Counted from the stretch's first letter, positions 8,099 to 16,155 are shown. The stretch is DNA of 32,683 nt from JBDNBY01 sp039767595 (GCA_039767595.1 JBDNBY010000046.1:1-32683); one strand, 5' to 3'. Notes: a model not told the origin generated them from the sequence alone. Numbers and translations: made by a program.

Positions 8099-8740
8099 AT
8101 GTTTGCAGTTTTGAAAACTGGCGGCAAGCAATACAAAGTGACTTCGGGCGATATCCTTCGTGTTGAAAAGCTAGCTGCCGCAGCGGGTGAAACCGTACAA
8201 TTCAACGACATTCTAATGGTGGACACGACTGTGGGCGCACCATTTGTATCTGGTGCGGCGGTTCAAGCCGAAGTGATCGACCAGATCAAAGGCGAAAAGA
8301 CGATTAACTTTGTAAAGCGTCGTCGTAAGCACTCGTCTCAACGAACCAAAGGGCACCGTCAACAATTGACATTGCTCCGCGTCACTGAGATCCTTGCATC
8401 TGGTGGCGATAAATCTGGCGTCAAAGCCGCGATGGGCGCAGGCTCTGTCACGGGCGCCGCAGCGGTTGCTGCACCTGCAGAAAAGCCAGCCGCGAAAAAA
8501 GCCGCGGCACCCAAAGCAGACGCGCCAGCGGCCGCAGCGGGCGCAGACGATTTGAAAAAATTGTCAGGCGTTGGACCGGCTCTTGAGAAAAAGTTGATTG
8601 CGGGGGGCGTGACATCGTTCGCTCAAATCGCAGCATGGACCGAAGCGGATATTGCGGAATTTGATGAGAAACTCTCATTTAAAGGTCGCATTGAGCGCGA
8701 AGGTTGGGTAGAACAAGCCAAAGATTTGGCTGGAAACTAA
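8099..8740 (+). CDS. rplU: Ribosomal protein L21 with C-terminal helix-hairpin-helix domain
   Basis: The protein is 213 residues, about twice the usual L21 length of roughly 103. Residues 1-103 are a complete bL21 domain (MFAVLKTGGKQYKV at the start, KRRRKHSSQRTKGHRQ in the rRNA-binding part). An Ala/Pro/Lys-rich linker (about 110-148) leads to a helix-hairpin-helix-like domain (about 150-213) containing LKKLSGVGPALEKKL. The start ATG 8099 follows AAGGA at 8088-8092; a longer open frame from 8036 has no support. It is the first gene of rplU-rpmA; the rpmA ribosome binding site overlaps its stop codon. Extended L21 proteins of this type are, to my knowledge, common in Rhodobacteraceae, so this is a lineage feature and not an accident. 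Confidence 0.95.
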   Translation: MFAVLKTGGKQYKVTSGDILRVEKLAAAAGETVQFNDILMVDTTVGAPFVSGAAVQAEVIDQIKGEKTINFVKRRRKHSSQRTKGHRQQLTLLRVTEILASGGDKSGVKAAMGAGSVTGAAAVAAPAEKPAAKKAAAPKADAPAAAAGADDLKKLSGVGPALEKKLIAGGVTSFAQIAAWTEADIAEFDEKLSFKGRIEREGWVEQAKDLAGN

Positions 8741-8753
8741 GGAGACCTAAGCA

Positions 8754-9023
8754 ATGGCACATAAAAAAGCTGGTGGTTCGTCCCGTAACGGTCGCGACAG
8801 TGCAGGTCGCCGTCTTGGCGTGAAGCTCTTTGGTGGACAGCACGCGATCCCTGGAAACATCATTGCGCGTCAGCGCGGCACAAAGTGGTGGCCAGGTGAA
8901 GGCGTCGGCATGGGCAAAGATCACACAATCTTTGCAACATCCGAAGGCGCGGTGAAGTTCCACAAAGGCCTCAAAGGCCGCACATTTATTTCGGTACTCC
9001 CAGTGGCGGAGGCCGCTGAATAA
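8754..9023 (+). CDS. rpmA: Ribosomal protein L27
   Basis: An 89-residue bL27 protein of the 50S subunit, whose N-terminal tail reaches the peptidyl-transferase centre. The canonical start MAHKKAGGSSRNGRDS and the RQRGTKWWPGEGVGMGKDHT core are present. There is no cleavable N-terminal extension of the Firmicutes kind. AAGGAG overlapping the rplU stop is the ribosome binding site, giving a two-gene unit closed by the terminator at 9048. Confidence 0.98.
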   Translation: MAHKKAGGSSRNGRDSAGRRLGVKLFGGQHAIPGNIIARQRGTKWWPGEGVGMGKDHTIFATSEGAVKFHKGLKGRTFISVLPVAEAAE

Positions 9024-9047
9024 GTCGATCTAAAAGCAAAAACTTTT

Positions 9048-9076
9048 AAAGGGATCGGCTCGTCCGGTCCCTTTTT
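9048..9076 (+). terminator. Intrinsic terminator after rpmA
   Basis: AAAGGGATCGG (9048-9058) pairs with CCGGTCCCTTT (9064-9074) with one wobble pair and a 5-base loop, running into a T5 tract at 9072-9076. It lies 24 bases after the rpmA stop and may only partly block reading into the acetyltransferase gene 22 bases further on. Confidence 0.85.
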
Positions 9077-9098
9077 GTTTTCTTAGGAGGTAGTTATT

Positions 9099-9620
9099 AT
9101 GACGCGCCAACTTGACTTTATCCACGGCACTAAAGCACATTTGCGCCCCCTGCGCGCGGATGATCATTATCGGATTAGACAGATTGCGTCACAAAAAATC
9201 GTATCGCAAAATACGTCGGCTATACCTCATCCTTATCCCGATGGGCAGGCACAGATTTTTGTTGGGCGCATTTTGGATGAAACAAAACCTATGTGGGCAT
9301 TGGATGCCAGTCATGTAGGTCACTCAGATTTAATTGGGTTAATTGGACTCAGCATGCCCGCCGATGACTATGAGCTAGGGTATATGCTCGATCCCGCCTT
9401 TTGGGGATTGGGCTATATGAGCGCTGCTGTAAAGGATTTGATAGCACAAAACCCATTGAATGTGGCCTCGGTCAATGCAGGCGTGTTTCAAGATAACCCC
9501 GCCTCGGCACGTGTTTTGACGAAGGCGGGCTTCGCATATACAGGCGATGATGAGGCGTTTAGTATTGCGCGTAATGCCATTGTGCAACGCTGGCGCTACA
9601 TCTATACCTACGCGCAGTAA
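9099..9620 (+). CDS. GNAT-family N-acetyltransferase (RimJ/RimL-like)
   Basis: A 173-residue acetyltransferase of the RimJ/RimL-like GNAT branch. LRPLRADD near the start, ELGYMLDPAFWGLGYMSAAV (the acetyl-CoA-binding strand and loop) and NPASARVLTKAGF (motif B) are typical. The substrate is unknown. A strong AGGAGG at 9086-9091 precedes ATG 9099 by seven bases. It sits between rpmA and obgE, 15 bases before obgE, so it is probably co-transcribed with a ribosome-assembly GTPase. A ribosomal-protein target would fit that position, but this is inference from location only. Confidence 0.88.
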   Translation: MTRQLDFIHGTKAHLRPLRADDHYRIRQIASQKIVSQNTSAIPHPYPDGQAQIFVGRILDETKPMWALDASHVGHSDLIGLIGLSMPADDYELGYMLDPAFWGLGYMSAAVKDLIAQNPLNVASVNAGVFQDNPASARVLTKAGFAYTGDDEAFSIARNAIVQRWRYIYTYAQ

Positions 9621-9635
9621 CAAAGGTAGACCCTC

Positions 9636-10682
9636 ATGCAATTTCTCGACCTGACCAAAGTTTACATCCGTTCTGGCGCAGGTGGGTCTGGTGCTGTCAG
9701 TTTTCGCCGCGAAAAATTCATTGAATATGGCGGCCCCGATGGCGGCGATGGCGGCAATGGCGGCTCGGTCATTGTTGAGGCGATTGACGGGCTCAATACC
9801 TTGATTGATTTCCGCTACCAGCAGCATTTCTTTGCCGATAACGGCGGGCGCGGCATGGGAAAACAGCGCACAGGCGCCACAGGCGAGAACATCGTCTTGC
9901 GCGTGCCTGTCGGGACCGAGATTTTGGACGAAGACCAAGAGACCGTTCTTGCCGATCTGACCGAAGTGGGCGCGCGCGTTGTTTTGGCCAAAGGCGGCAA
10001 TGGCGGTTGGGGCAACTTGCGGTTTAAAACCTCTACGAACCAAGCGCCAAGCCGCGCCAATCCTGGTCAAGATGGGATTGAACGGACGATTTGGCTGCGC
10101 CTCAAATTGATCGCGGATGCGGGGCTCTTGGGCCTTCCCAATGCAGGAAAATCCACGTTTTTGGCCGCCACATCCAATGCACGCCCGAAAATTGCCGATT
10201 ATCCATTCACCACACTATACCCAAATCTCGGGGTGGTCGGAGTGGACAATGCCGAATTTGTCGTGGCCGATATTCCGGGTTTGATCGAAGGCGCAAGTGA
10301 AGGCGCGGGCTTGGGCGATTTGTTCTTGGGTCATGTTGAACGCTGCGCCGTGTTGCTGCATATTGTCGATGGCACGGCCGAAGATGTCTTGGGCGATTAC
10401 CAGACAATTTTAGGTGAATTGGCCGCATATTCCGAGATTTTGGCAGCCAAGCCGCGGATCACAGTTCTCAATAAAATTGATGCGTTGGACGATGAAATGC
10501 GCGCCGAATATAAAGCAATGCTAGAGGCCGAGACTGGCGGTGAGGTGCTTTTGATGTCAGGGGCTTCGCATGAAGGGACTGAAAATGTCCTTCGGGCGCT
10601 CAAGGCGAACATTAACTCTGAACGTTTAAGACAAAAGAAAGCAGATGCGCCAGATGAGGACGAGGCGGCATGGCGTCCTTAA
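9636..10682 (+). CDS. obgE: Obg GTPase (ribosome assembly)
   Basis: The 348-residue Obg/CgtA protein acts in late 50S assembly and stress signalling. It has the glycine-rich Obg fold (residues 1-158, with GGPDGGDGGNGGS) and the G domain with G1 GLPNAGKST (166-174), DYPFTTLYPNLG switch I, G3 DIPG (212-215) and G4 NKID (279-282). The C-terminal tail is short, as in alphaproteobacteria. The stop overlaps the proB start by 13 bases, indicating translational coupling in a GNAT-obgE-proB-proA run. Confidence 0.97.
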   Translation: MQFLDLTKVYIRSGAGGSGAVSFRREKFIEYGGPDGGDGGNGGSVIVEAIDGLNTLIDFRYQQHFFADNGGRGMGKQRTGATGENIVLRVPVGTEILDEDQETVLADLTEVGARVVLAKGGNGGWGNLRFKTSTNQAPSRANPGQDGIERTIWLRLKLIADAGLLGLPNAGKSTFLAATSNARPKIADYPFTTLYPNLGVVGVDNAEFVVADIPGLIEGASEGAGLGDLFLGHVERCAVLLHIVDGTAEDVLGDYQTILGELAAYSEILAAKPRITVLNKIDALDDEMRAEYKAMLEAETGGEVLLMSGASHEGTENVLRALKANINSERLRQKKADAPDEDEAAWRP

Positions 10683-11794
10683 CTTCATCTAAACGTGTTG
10701 TGATTAAAATCGGCTCTGCCCTGTTGGTCGATGCAGGCTCAGGCCGGCTTAATCGCCCATGGCTTTTGGGCCTTGCCCAAGATGTCGCGATGCTTCGAGG
10801 GCAGGGGAAGGATGTCCTCCTTGTCTCTTCTGGCTCCATTGCTTTGGGCCGCGGTGTTTTGGGGTTTGACCGGGGTGACTTGCCCCTTGAACAAAGCCAA
10901 GCGGCGGCCAGTGTCGGGCAAATTCAATTGGCTCAGGCCTATTCTGACGTTTTGGCCCACGAGGGCGTGACCGCAGGGCAAGTCTTGTTAACCTTAGACG
11001 ATAGCCAAGATAGACGGCGCTATTTGAATTCGCGGGCCACTTTGGAAACGCTGCTGTCGTTAGGCGTGGTGCCGATCATCAATGAAAACGACACTGTGGC
11101 GACAGATGAAATCCGCTTTGGTGACAATGATCGGTTGGCGGCGCAGGTTGCTGTGACTGTTGGCGCAGATTGTCTGATCCTTTTATCTGATATTGATGGG
11201 CTTTATACCGACAATCCGAATGTGAATTTATCGGCGCAACATATTGAACATGTTGATAAAATCACTTCAGACATTGAGATCATGGCGGGTGACCCGATCT
11301 CGGGCCTGTCCAAGGGCGGGATGAAGACCAAGATCATGGCGGCCAAGACGGCGACGCAGGCCGGATGCGCGATGGCGATCACATTAGGCGCAGTTGAGCG
11401 GCCTATTTCGGCGATGCTTGGTGGGGCGCGGAAGACATGGTTTGCCCCGATAACGGACCCTCAAACTGCGCGCAAAGCGTGGATTAGTGCAATGAAACGC
11501 CAAGGCGAGGTGCATATTGACCACGGCGCGGCGCAGGCTCTGACGCGTGGGACATCCCTGTTGCCGGCTGGTGTGACCCATGTGTCAGGTGTCTTTGAAC
11601 GGGGCGATGCCATCGCAATTGTGGATGCTACAGGTCGCGAGCTGGCGCGCGGCTTAGTGCGGTATTCAAGTGAGGAAGCGCAAAAAATTATGGGACAGCA
11701 ATCCAAACAGATTGCAACGATACTTGGCTATGAGCGCCGCGCAGCGTTGGTGCACCGCGATGATATGGCCGTCGGAGGAGAGATTGATGAGTGA
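10670..11794 (+). CDS. proB: Glutamate 5-kinase
   Basis: First enzyme of proline synthesis, phosphorylating glutamate to gamma-glutamyl phosphate. The 374-residue protein has the amino-acid-kinase start VVIKIGSALL, SSGSIALG, the INENDTVATDEIRFGDND substrate loop, LSDIDGLYT and GGMKTKIMAAK, followed by a C-terminal PUA domain (about 280-370; VTHVSGVFERGDAIAI). It begins inside the end of obgE and overlaps proA by eight bases. The obgE-proB-proA order is common in proteobacteria. Confidence 0.97.
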   Translation: MASLTSSKRVVIKIGSALLVDAGSGRLNRPWLLGLAQDVAMLRGQGKDVLLVSSGSIALGRGVLGFDRGDLPLEQSQAAASVGQIQLAQAYSDVLAHEGVTAGQVLLTLDDSQDRRRYLNSRATLETLLSLGVVPIINENDTVATDEIRFGDNDRLAAQVAVTVGADCLILLSDIDGLYTDNPNVNLSAQHIEHVDKITSDIEIMAGDPISGLSKGGMKTKIMAAKTATQAGCAMAITLGAVERPISAMLGGARKTWFAPITDPQTARKAWISAMKRQGEVHIDHGAAQALTRGTSLLPAGVTHVSGVFERGDAIAIVDATGRELARGLVRYSSEEAQKIMGQQSKQIATILGYERRAALVHRDDMAVGGEIDE

Positions 11795-13043
11795 TATCCA
11801 AACGATGATGAATGACATCGGCCAACGGGCGAAGGCCGCGGCGGCGCAGCTTGCCTTGGCCGATCCTGTTGCGAAACAAACGGCGCTCATTGAGGCCGCC
11901 AAGTATATCGAGGCGCATCGCGATGAGCTGATCGCCGCCAATGCCAAGGATATGGAATTTGGTCGCAACAAAGGCCTCTCGATCCCGATGTTGGACCGGC
12001 TTGAGCTGAATGCAGATCGGATTACGGGGATGTGTGAGGGTTTGCGCACTGTGGCGGCTCAGGATGATCCAGTGGGCCGTGTGCTGGATCAATGGAGCCA
12101 GCCAAGCGGGCTTGATATTACCAAAGTTTCCACGCCGATCGGTGTGATCGGGGTGATTTATGAGAGCCGCCCCAATGTGACGGCAGATGCAGGGGCGTTG
12201 GCTGTGAAATCGGGTAATGCGGTGATTTTGCGCGGCGGCTCGGAAAGCTATCATAGCGCCCAAGTGATCGCCCAAGGCTTACAGCACGGATTGCGCCTCG
12301 CGGGCCTGCCGGAGCATGCCGTACAGCTGATCCCGACACGTGATCGCGCGGCGGTCAATGCACTCCTTGGTTTGACGGAATATGTCGATGTGATTGTGCC
12401 GCGCGGCGGTAAGAGTTTGGTCGCGCTGGTTCAATCTCAGGCCCGCGTGCCCGTGTTTTCGCATTTAGAAGGGATCGTGCATCTGTACATTGATGCGCAT
12501 GCCGATCCTGTAAAAGCTTTGAATATCGTCCTGAACGCCAAAACGCGCCGCGTGGAAATTTGTGGCGCGGCGGAATGTCTGCTGATTCACGAAGATGTCG
12601 CTGATACAATCGGGCGCGGTGTCGTCCAGGCCTTGATCGAAAAAGGTGTCGAAGTGCACGCTGATGCGGCGTTAAAAGCCATCGACGGCGTCATTGCGGC
12701 CACCGATGCGGATTGGGGCAAGGAGTTTTTAGATCGGATTATCGCCGTTAAAACGGTCGGCTCTGTGCATGAGGCGATTGCGCATATTGCTGAGTTCGGC
12801 TCGGATCATACCGATGGTGTGATCACCGAAGACGAAGAAGTGGCGGAGCTCTTTTTCAAACATGTGAATAGCGCGATTGTCATGCTCAATTCCTCGACTC
12901 AATTTGCTGATGGCGGCGAATTTGGGATGGGGGCGGAAATTGGCATTGCAACTGGCAAGCTGCATGCGCGGGGGCCCGTTGGAGCCGCGCAATTGACCAG
13001 TTACAAGTATCAAGTGCGTTCAAATGGGGCCGTCCGAGGATAG
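11787..13043 (+). CDS. proA: Gamma-glutamyl phosphate reductase
   Basis: Second step of proline synthesis: NADPH-dependent reduction of gamma-glutamyl phosphate to glutamate semialdehyde. The 418-residue aldehyde-dehydrogenase-fold protein has VIYESRPNVTADAGALAVKSGNAVILRGG, the catalytic cysteine in EICGAAE (Cys259) and GGEFGMGAEIGIATGKLHARGPVG at the C-terminus (the last motif is quoted in pieces: GGEFGMGAEIG, then IATGKLHARGPVG). ATG 11787 is chosen because GGAGGAG (11774-11780) precedes it and it overlaps the proB stop by eight bases; the longer open frame from 11670 lies inside proB. Its stop is one base from the converging chpT stop, leaving no room for a terminator. Confidence 0.97.
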   Translation: MSDIQTMMNDIGQRAKAAAAQLALADPVAKQTALIEAAKYIEAHRDELIAANAKDMEFGRNKGLSIPMLDRLELNADRITGMCEGLRTVAAQDDPVGRVLDQWSQPSGLDITKVSTPIGVIGVIYESRPNVTADAGALAVKSGNAVILRGGSESYHSAQVIAQGLQHGLRLAGLPEHAVQLIPTRDRAAVNALLGLTEYVDVIVPRGGKSLVALVQSQARVPVFSHLEGIVHLYIDAHADPVKALNIVLNAKTRRVEICGAAECLLIHEDVADTIGRGVVQALIEKGVEVHADAALKAIDGVIAATDADWGKEFLDRIIAVKTVGSVHEAIAHIAEFGSDHTDGVITEDEEVAELFFKHVNSAIVMLNSSTQFADGGEFGMGAEIGIATGKLHARGPVGAAQLTSYKYQVRSNGAVRG

Positions 13044-13044
13044 A

Positions 13045-13686
13045 TCACCCTTGTGGGATTACGATTTCGGCCCCGTTTTTCAATGACTTCACGTCCAGTT
13101 GTGTTCCCAAACTCAATAAAATTTGATGTGCATAGAAGAAGTGGAGCTTGGATGGATCTGCCATTGCATCGTCGGCAGATATCTCAAACACGCCAAAATT
13201 TACTTTGGTGGTACTTTCGATGCGCAGATGCGGTTCGCCAACGTGCACCGTTCCGCCAAAGGGGATCGCATCTACGGCACATAAGGCAAGAAGGCAGATG
13301 AGCCGTGCGTGCGCGTTTGGCAGCGTCTCGCCAAATTGGCAGGTCAGTGCGTATCGTGGCTGGGTGAAGATCAGTGATAATGTATGACAAAGCTGTTGCG
13401 CGGGCAATACACTCTCGGTCTTGACTGGGCCAAAGGCGAGGCGAATGACCTTGATCCGCTCTTGGGCGTTTTGAACGCTTTGCTCCATCAGTTGGAATTC
13501 TTCGGTTTTTGGAAATCCAGAGAGTTCTAAAAGTTCTAAGCCATTGGCAATCGCGCCCAATGGGTTCACGATGTCATGAACGATCCGCGCGGCGACATGT
13601 GTCATTGCCTGATCGAGGCGCATAGCGTCAAATGCCGGTGTAACAGAAGGGTCCGCGATCGATGGAGTTGAATAATCAAAATGCAT
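13045..13686 (-). CDS. chpT: Histidine phosphotransferase ChpT
   Basis: ChpT relays phosphate from CckA to CtrA (and CpdR in Caulobacter). The 213-residue protein has the DHp-like helix with phospho-acceptor His37 in ARIVHDIVNPLGAIANGLELL (residues 33 onward, ending LELL), then a degenerate ATPase-like domain without N or G boxes, as expected for ChpT. ATG 13686 is the longest start; it has no good ribosome binding site and overlaps the divergent DUF3553 gene by 25 bases. ATG 13623 would remove 21 residues and the overlap. It is the partner of the cckA at the left edge, about 12 kb away. No key residue is missing. Confidence 0.88.
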   Translation of the reverse strand: MHFDYSTPSIADPSVTPAFDAMRLDQAMTHVAARIVHDIVNPLGAIANGLELLELSGFPKTEEFQLMEQSVQNAQERIKVIRLAFGPVKTESVLPAQQLCHTLSLIFTQPRYALTCQFGETLPNAHARLICLLALCAVDAIPFGGTVHVGEPHLRIESTTKVNFGVFEISADDAMADPSKLHFFYAHQILLSLGTQLDVKSLKNGAEIVIPQG

Positions 13687-13853
13687 TTTTAGAACCTGGT
13701 ATGCGCGTCACGCATCCACAATATCCACAGTGGGGCGTCGGGCAAGTGCAATCGTTAATGGGCCACCGCGTGACTGTGAGTTTTCCTGAAACTGGAAAAA
13801 TGGTTATCGATGGTCGAACAGTTATTTTAGACATAGTATACGATAGTCAGTAA
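13662..13853 (+). CDS. DUF3553 family small protein
   Basis: A 63-residue protein with the DUF3553 pattern: LEPGMRVTHPQYPQWGVGQVQS, quoted here as LEPGMRVTHPQYPQWG then VGQVQS, followed by VTVSFPETGKMVIDG. The fold is expected to be a small SH3-like barrel; related segments occur at the C-terminus of some UvrD-type helicases and resemble RNA-polymerase-binding modules, but the role of the free-standing form is not known to me. AAGGG at 13647-13651 precedes ATG 13662 by 10 bases. Its 5' end overlaps that of chpT on the other strand, and the CtrA-type site begins three bases after its stop. Confidence 0.8.
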   Translation: MELNNQNAFLEPGMRVTHPQYPQWGVGQVQSLMGHRVTVSFPETGKMVIDGRTVILDIVYDSQ

Positions 13854-13856
13854 GGT

Positions 13857-13871
13857 TTAACAAATTCTTAA
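13857..13871. promoter_or_regulatory. CtrA-type site TTAA-N7-TTAA upstream of olsB
   Basis: TTAA (13857-13860), seven bases, TTAA (13868-13871), followed by C: a perfect match to the Caulobacter CtrA consensus. It ends 48 bases before the olsB start. The left half, read as TTAACA, can serve as a -35 element with GATATT (13881-13886) 18 bases on, a position where CtrA usually activates. The site lies in the 66-base spacer after the DUF3553 gene, close to chpT. Confidence 0.6.
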
Positions 13872-13919
13872 CGTCGCATGGATATTGCGAGCCTTGTGTT
13901 TTGCCCCTAGAAGAGGGCT

Positions 13920-14699
13920 ATGACGCAGATCACCCATTTTCCTGATTTTCAAACCCGCTTGGCCCAGTCACCCTCTGATCTCATTGCGGCCCAAGAGCTG
14001 CGGTACGAGGTTTTTGTGGCCGAGCTTGGCGCATCGGGCGCGGGCGTTGATCATAGTGCGCGGCGCGAGACGGATGTCTATGATCCGCATTTTGATCACT
14101 TGATGTTATGGGATATGGCGGCGCCTGAGGGGCCTGCACTTGTGGGGGTGTACAGGCTGCTGCGCTGTGATCAGCGTCACAAAGTGGGGCAGTTTTACAC
14201 AGCCTCAGAATATGACCTAAGCCCGCTTGAGACTGGGGGGCGGCGGTTATTAGAATTGGGACGCTCGTGCATTGCGGCGCCCTATCGACGCTCGGCGGCG
14301 CTCTATTTCCTGTGGTCCGCCCTGGCCGATTATATTGATGAATTTCAGATAGATATCTTATTTGGTGTCGCAAGCTTTCATGGCACGGACATCGCCAGCT
14401 TGGCCCCATCGCTGAGTTTATTGCACGCGCGCCATTTGGCCCCGATTGAGATCCGCCCGCGTGCCGTGCCCCATGCCTTTCAACCGATGGATCTGATCGC
14501 GCCCGATCAAATCAACCGTGTCCAAGCGATGGCACAGGTCCCTGCGTTGATCAAAGGATACCTTAAGCTCGGCGGTATGATTGGCGAGGGGGCCTATGTG
14601 GATCACGCGTTTAACACCACTGATGTGTGCATCGTGATGGATACGGCGCGGATCAACTGGGAGCAAGCGCGTCTCTTTACGCAAAGGCGGCTAGAATGA
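13920..14699 (+). CDS. olsB: Ornithine-lipid N-acyltransferase OlsB
   Basis: First enzyme of ornithine-lipid synthesis: transfers a 3-hydroxyacyl chain from ACP to the alpha-amino group of ornithine. The 259-residue GNAT-like protein shows LRYEVFVAELG near the start, GVYRLL, LELGRSCIAAPYRRSAALYFLW and LFGVASFHG, the features of the OlsB/hemolysin-like acyltransferase family. Its coupling to olsA (ATGA overlap at 14696-14699) strongly supports the call. AAGAGGG at 13911-13917 lies very close to the ATG, so initiation may be weak or depend on leader structure. A CtrA-type site lies upstream. Confidence 0.88.
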   Translation: MTQITHFPDFQTRLAQSPSDLIAAQELRYEVFVAELGASGAGVDHSARRETDVYDPHFDHLMLWDMAAPEGPALVGVYRLLRCDQRHKVGQFYTASEYDLSPLETGGRRLLELGRSCIAAPYRRSAALYFLWSALADYIDEFQIDILFGVASFHGTDIASLAPSLSLLHARHLAPIEIRPRAVPHAFQPMDLIAPDQINRVQAMAQVPALIKGYLKLGGMIGEGAYVDHAFNTTDVCIVMDTARINWEQARLFTQRRLE

Positions 14700-15511
14700 A
14701 TGATGTGACGTGGAAAGGCGCGCCCGAAGAAGACGGGCCGCCCATTGGGATCGCAGGTTGGCTGCGCGCAAGTGTGCGCATGTCGATCGTCCTTGTCGTC
14801 ATCTTGATTGGGGTCGTCCTGTCGATACCAGCAATGGGAATGGACCGTGTTCTTAGGACGCGCAGTGCCGGCTCTATTCGGCAAATCGTCTGCGTGATCG
14901 CGCTCAAAATCGTGGGCCTTCGGTTAACGGTGCGTGGCGCACAGGACCGCGCGGCGCGGCTCTATGTGGCCAATCATGTCTCTTGGCTGGATATTTTCGT
15001 CATAAACGGATCGATCAATGGCTGTTTCGTCGCCAAATCCGAAGTGCGTCGTTGGCCAGGGATCGGCCTCTTGGCGCGGTTTGGCGGGACGGAGTTTATC
15101 AATCGCGGCCGCGGGGCCACGCGGGATGAGATGCTTAAATTAGATAAATCCATTTCATCGGGTAAGAGCTTGATTCTCTTTCCAGAAGGAACATCAAGCG
15201 ACGGGTTGCAAGTGTTGCCGTTTCGCTCATCCATGGTGCAGATGTGTTTTCGGGATGGGTGGGATGCCCGTTGGGCGGTCCAACCTGTTTCCGTCATCTA
15301 TCATGGGCCAAAAGGGGGCGACCCTCGCTTTTACGGGTGGTGGGGGGATATGTCCTTTGGGGCGCATTTCATCAAAACCTTTGCCGCCCGCCGTCATGGG
15401 CATGTCGAGGTGATTTTCCACAGCGCTCAGTTGCCCGCCGCGTCCGCCGATCGCAAAGCGCTGACCGCCGCGTTAGAAGAGGCCGTCGCCGCCCCGTTTA
15501 CGTCGCGCTGA
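14696..15511 (+). CDS. olsA: Lyso-ornithine lipid O-acyltransferase OlsA
   Basis: Second step of ornithine-lipid synthesis, adding the ester-linked acyl chain. The 271-residue PlsC-family protein has an N-terminal membrane helix (about 29-48), the catalytic HX4D in NHVSWLD (93-99), a substrate-binding RFGGTEFINRGRG region and FPEGTSSDG (162-170). ATG 14696 overlaps the olsB stop in ATGA, ruling out the longer frame from 14627. The 3' end overlaps the converging ThiE-like gene by 14 bases. A plain lysophosphatidic-acid acyltransferase is the alternative; the olsB partner argues against it. Confidence 0.9.
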   Translation: MNDVTWKGAPEEDGPPIGIAGWLRASVRMSIVLVVILIGVVLSIPAMGMDRVLRTRSAGSIRQIVCVIALKIVGLRLTVRGAQDRAARLYVANHVSWLDIFVINGSINGCFVAKSEVRRWPGIGLLARFGGTEFINRGRGATRDEMLKLDKSISSGKSLILFPEGTSSDGLQVLPFRSSMVQMCFRDGWDARWAVQPVSVIYHGPKGGDPRFYGWWGDMSFGAHFIKTFAARRHGHVEVIFHSAQLPAASADRKALTAALEEAVAAPFTSR

Positions 15512-16124
15512 TCGCGGCGCACAGGCGAGCAAGCTCGGCTGCGGGATCCTCGTGATCCCAAATCTCGGCCCCAATTGCAAAGAAATCTGTGATCGGCGCA
15601 AAAGAGGCGATGCCCTCAGGGTCAAGCGCCCCTTGCGCCACGATGGGCAGCTCGATTGTCGCGCTCCACCATTCGAAAACGTCACGCTCCACTTGACGGC
15701 CATCGCCCAGATTATTGGCACCGATTGGCCCAAGGGCGACATAGTCGGCCCCGCGCTCGCCTGCGCTCATGCCTTCGTGCCGCGAGGTGCCGCAAAAACT
15801 ACCGATGATGGCATCTTCGCCCAACGCTTTGCGCGCGGCGGCGACGGTTTTTGCCCCATCATCCAAATGCACCCCATCGAGACCGAGCCGCTCAGCGAGC
15901 ATATAATGCTCGTCCAGAACCAAAGGCACGTCATGGCGGTGGGCCAATTCACGCACAGGGTCACACATGCGAATAATCTGATCTTCGCTATGTGCCGAAA
16001 TGGCCAGACGCACACAGGCAATTGGTGTTTGCGCAAAAATTGTCTCGAGCACAGCGCAAAACGCCTGCGGATCAAAACTTGGCGGGGAAATCAAATAAAC
16101 TTGGGGGGCTTGCTCTTGCGACAT
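15498..16124 (-). CDS. ThiE-like (thiamine phosphate synthase family) protein, diverged
   Basis: A 208-residue TIM-barrel protein of the ThiE/TenI family. VPLVLDEHYMLAERLGLDGVHLDD matches the ThiE metal/pyrophosphate region (quoted as VPLVLDEHYMLA, then ERLGLDGVHLDD), and IGSFCGTSRHEG with GADYVALGPIG matches the following strands. The family GPxFxTxTK motif, whose Thr and Lys hold the phosphates, is replaced by GPIGANNLGDG, and the N-terminal YLVTD-type segment is YLISPP. ATG 16124 is preceded by GAGG; the longer frame to 16217 runs into the trmJ start and lacks family similarity. The fold is secure, enzymatic activity as ThiE is doubtful, and no thi neighbour is present. Confidence 0.75.
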   Translation of the reverse strand: MSQEQAPQVYLISPPSFDPQAFCAVLETIFAQTPIACVRLAISAHSEDQIIRMCDPVRELAHRHDVPLVLDEHYMLAERLGLDGVHLDDGAKTVAAARKALGEDAIIGSFCGTSRHEGMSAGERGADYVALGPIGANNLGDGRQVERDVFEWWSATIELPIVAQGALDPEGIASFAPITDFFAIGAEIWDHEDPAAELARLCAAISAT

Positions 16125-16155
16125 GGGGAACCTCGGGATACATCTGCACAGCCTT

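Noticed and set aside
9375..10070. 231-codon open frame on the - strand across the GNAT gene and obgE
   Set aside because: Spans two real genes and their spacer in antisense, with no recognisable domain.
11670..11786. Longer N-terminus for ProA
   Set aside because: The extra 39 codons lie inside proB, and ATG 11787 has GGAGGAG at the right distance.
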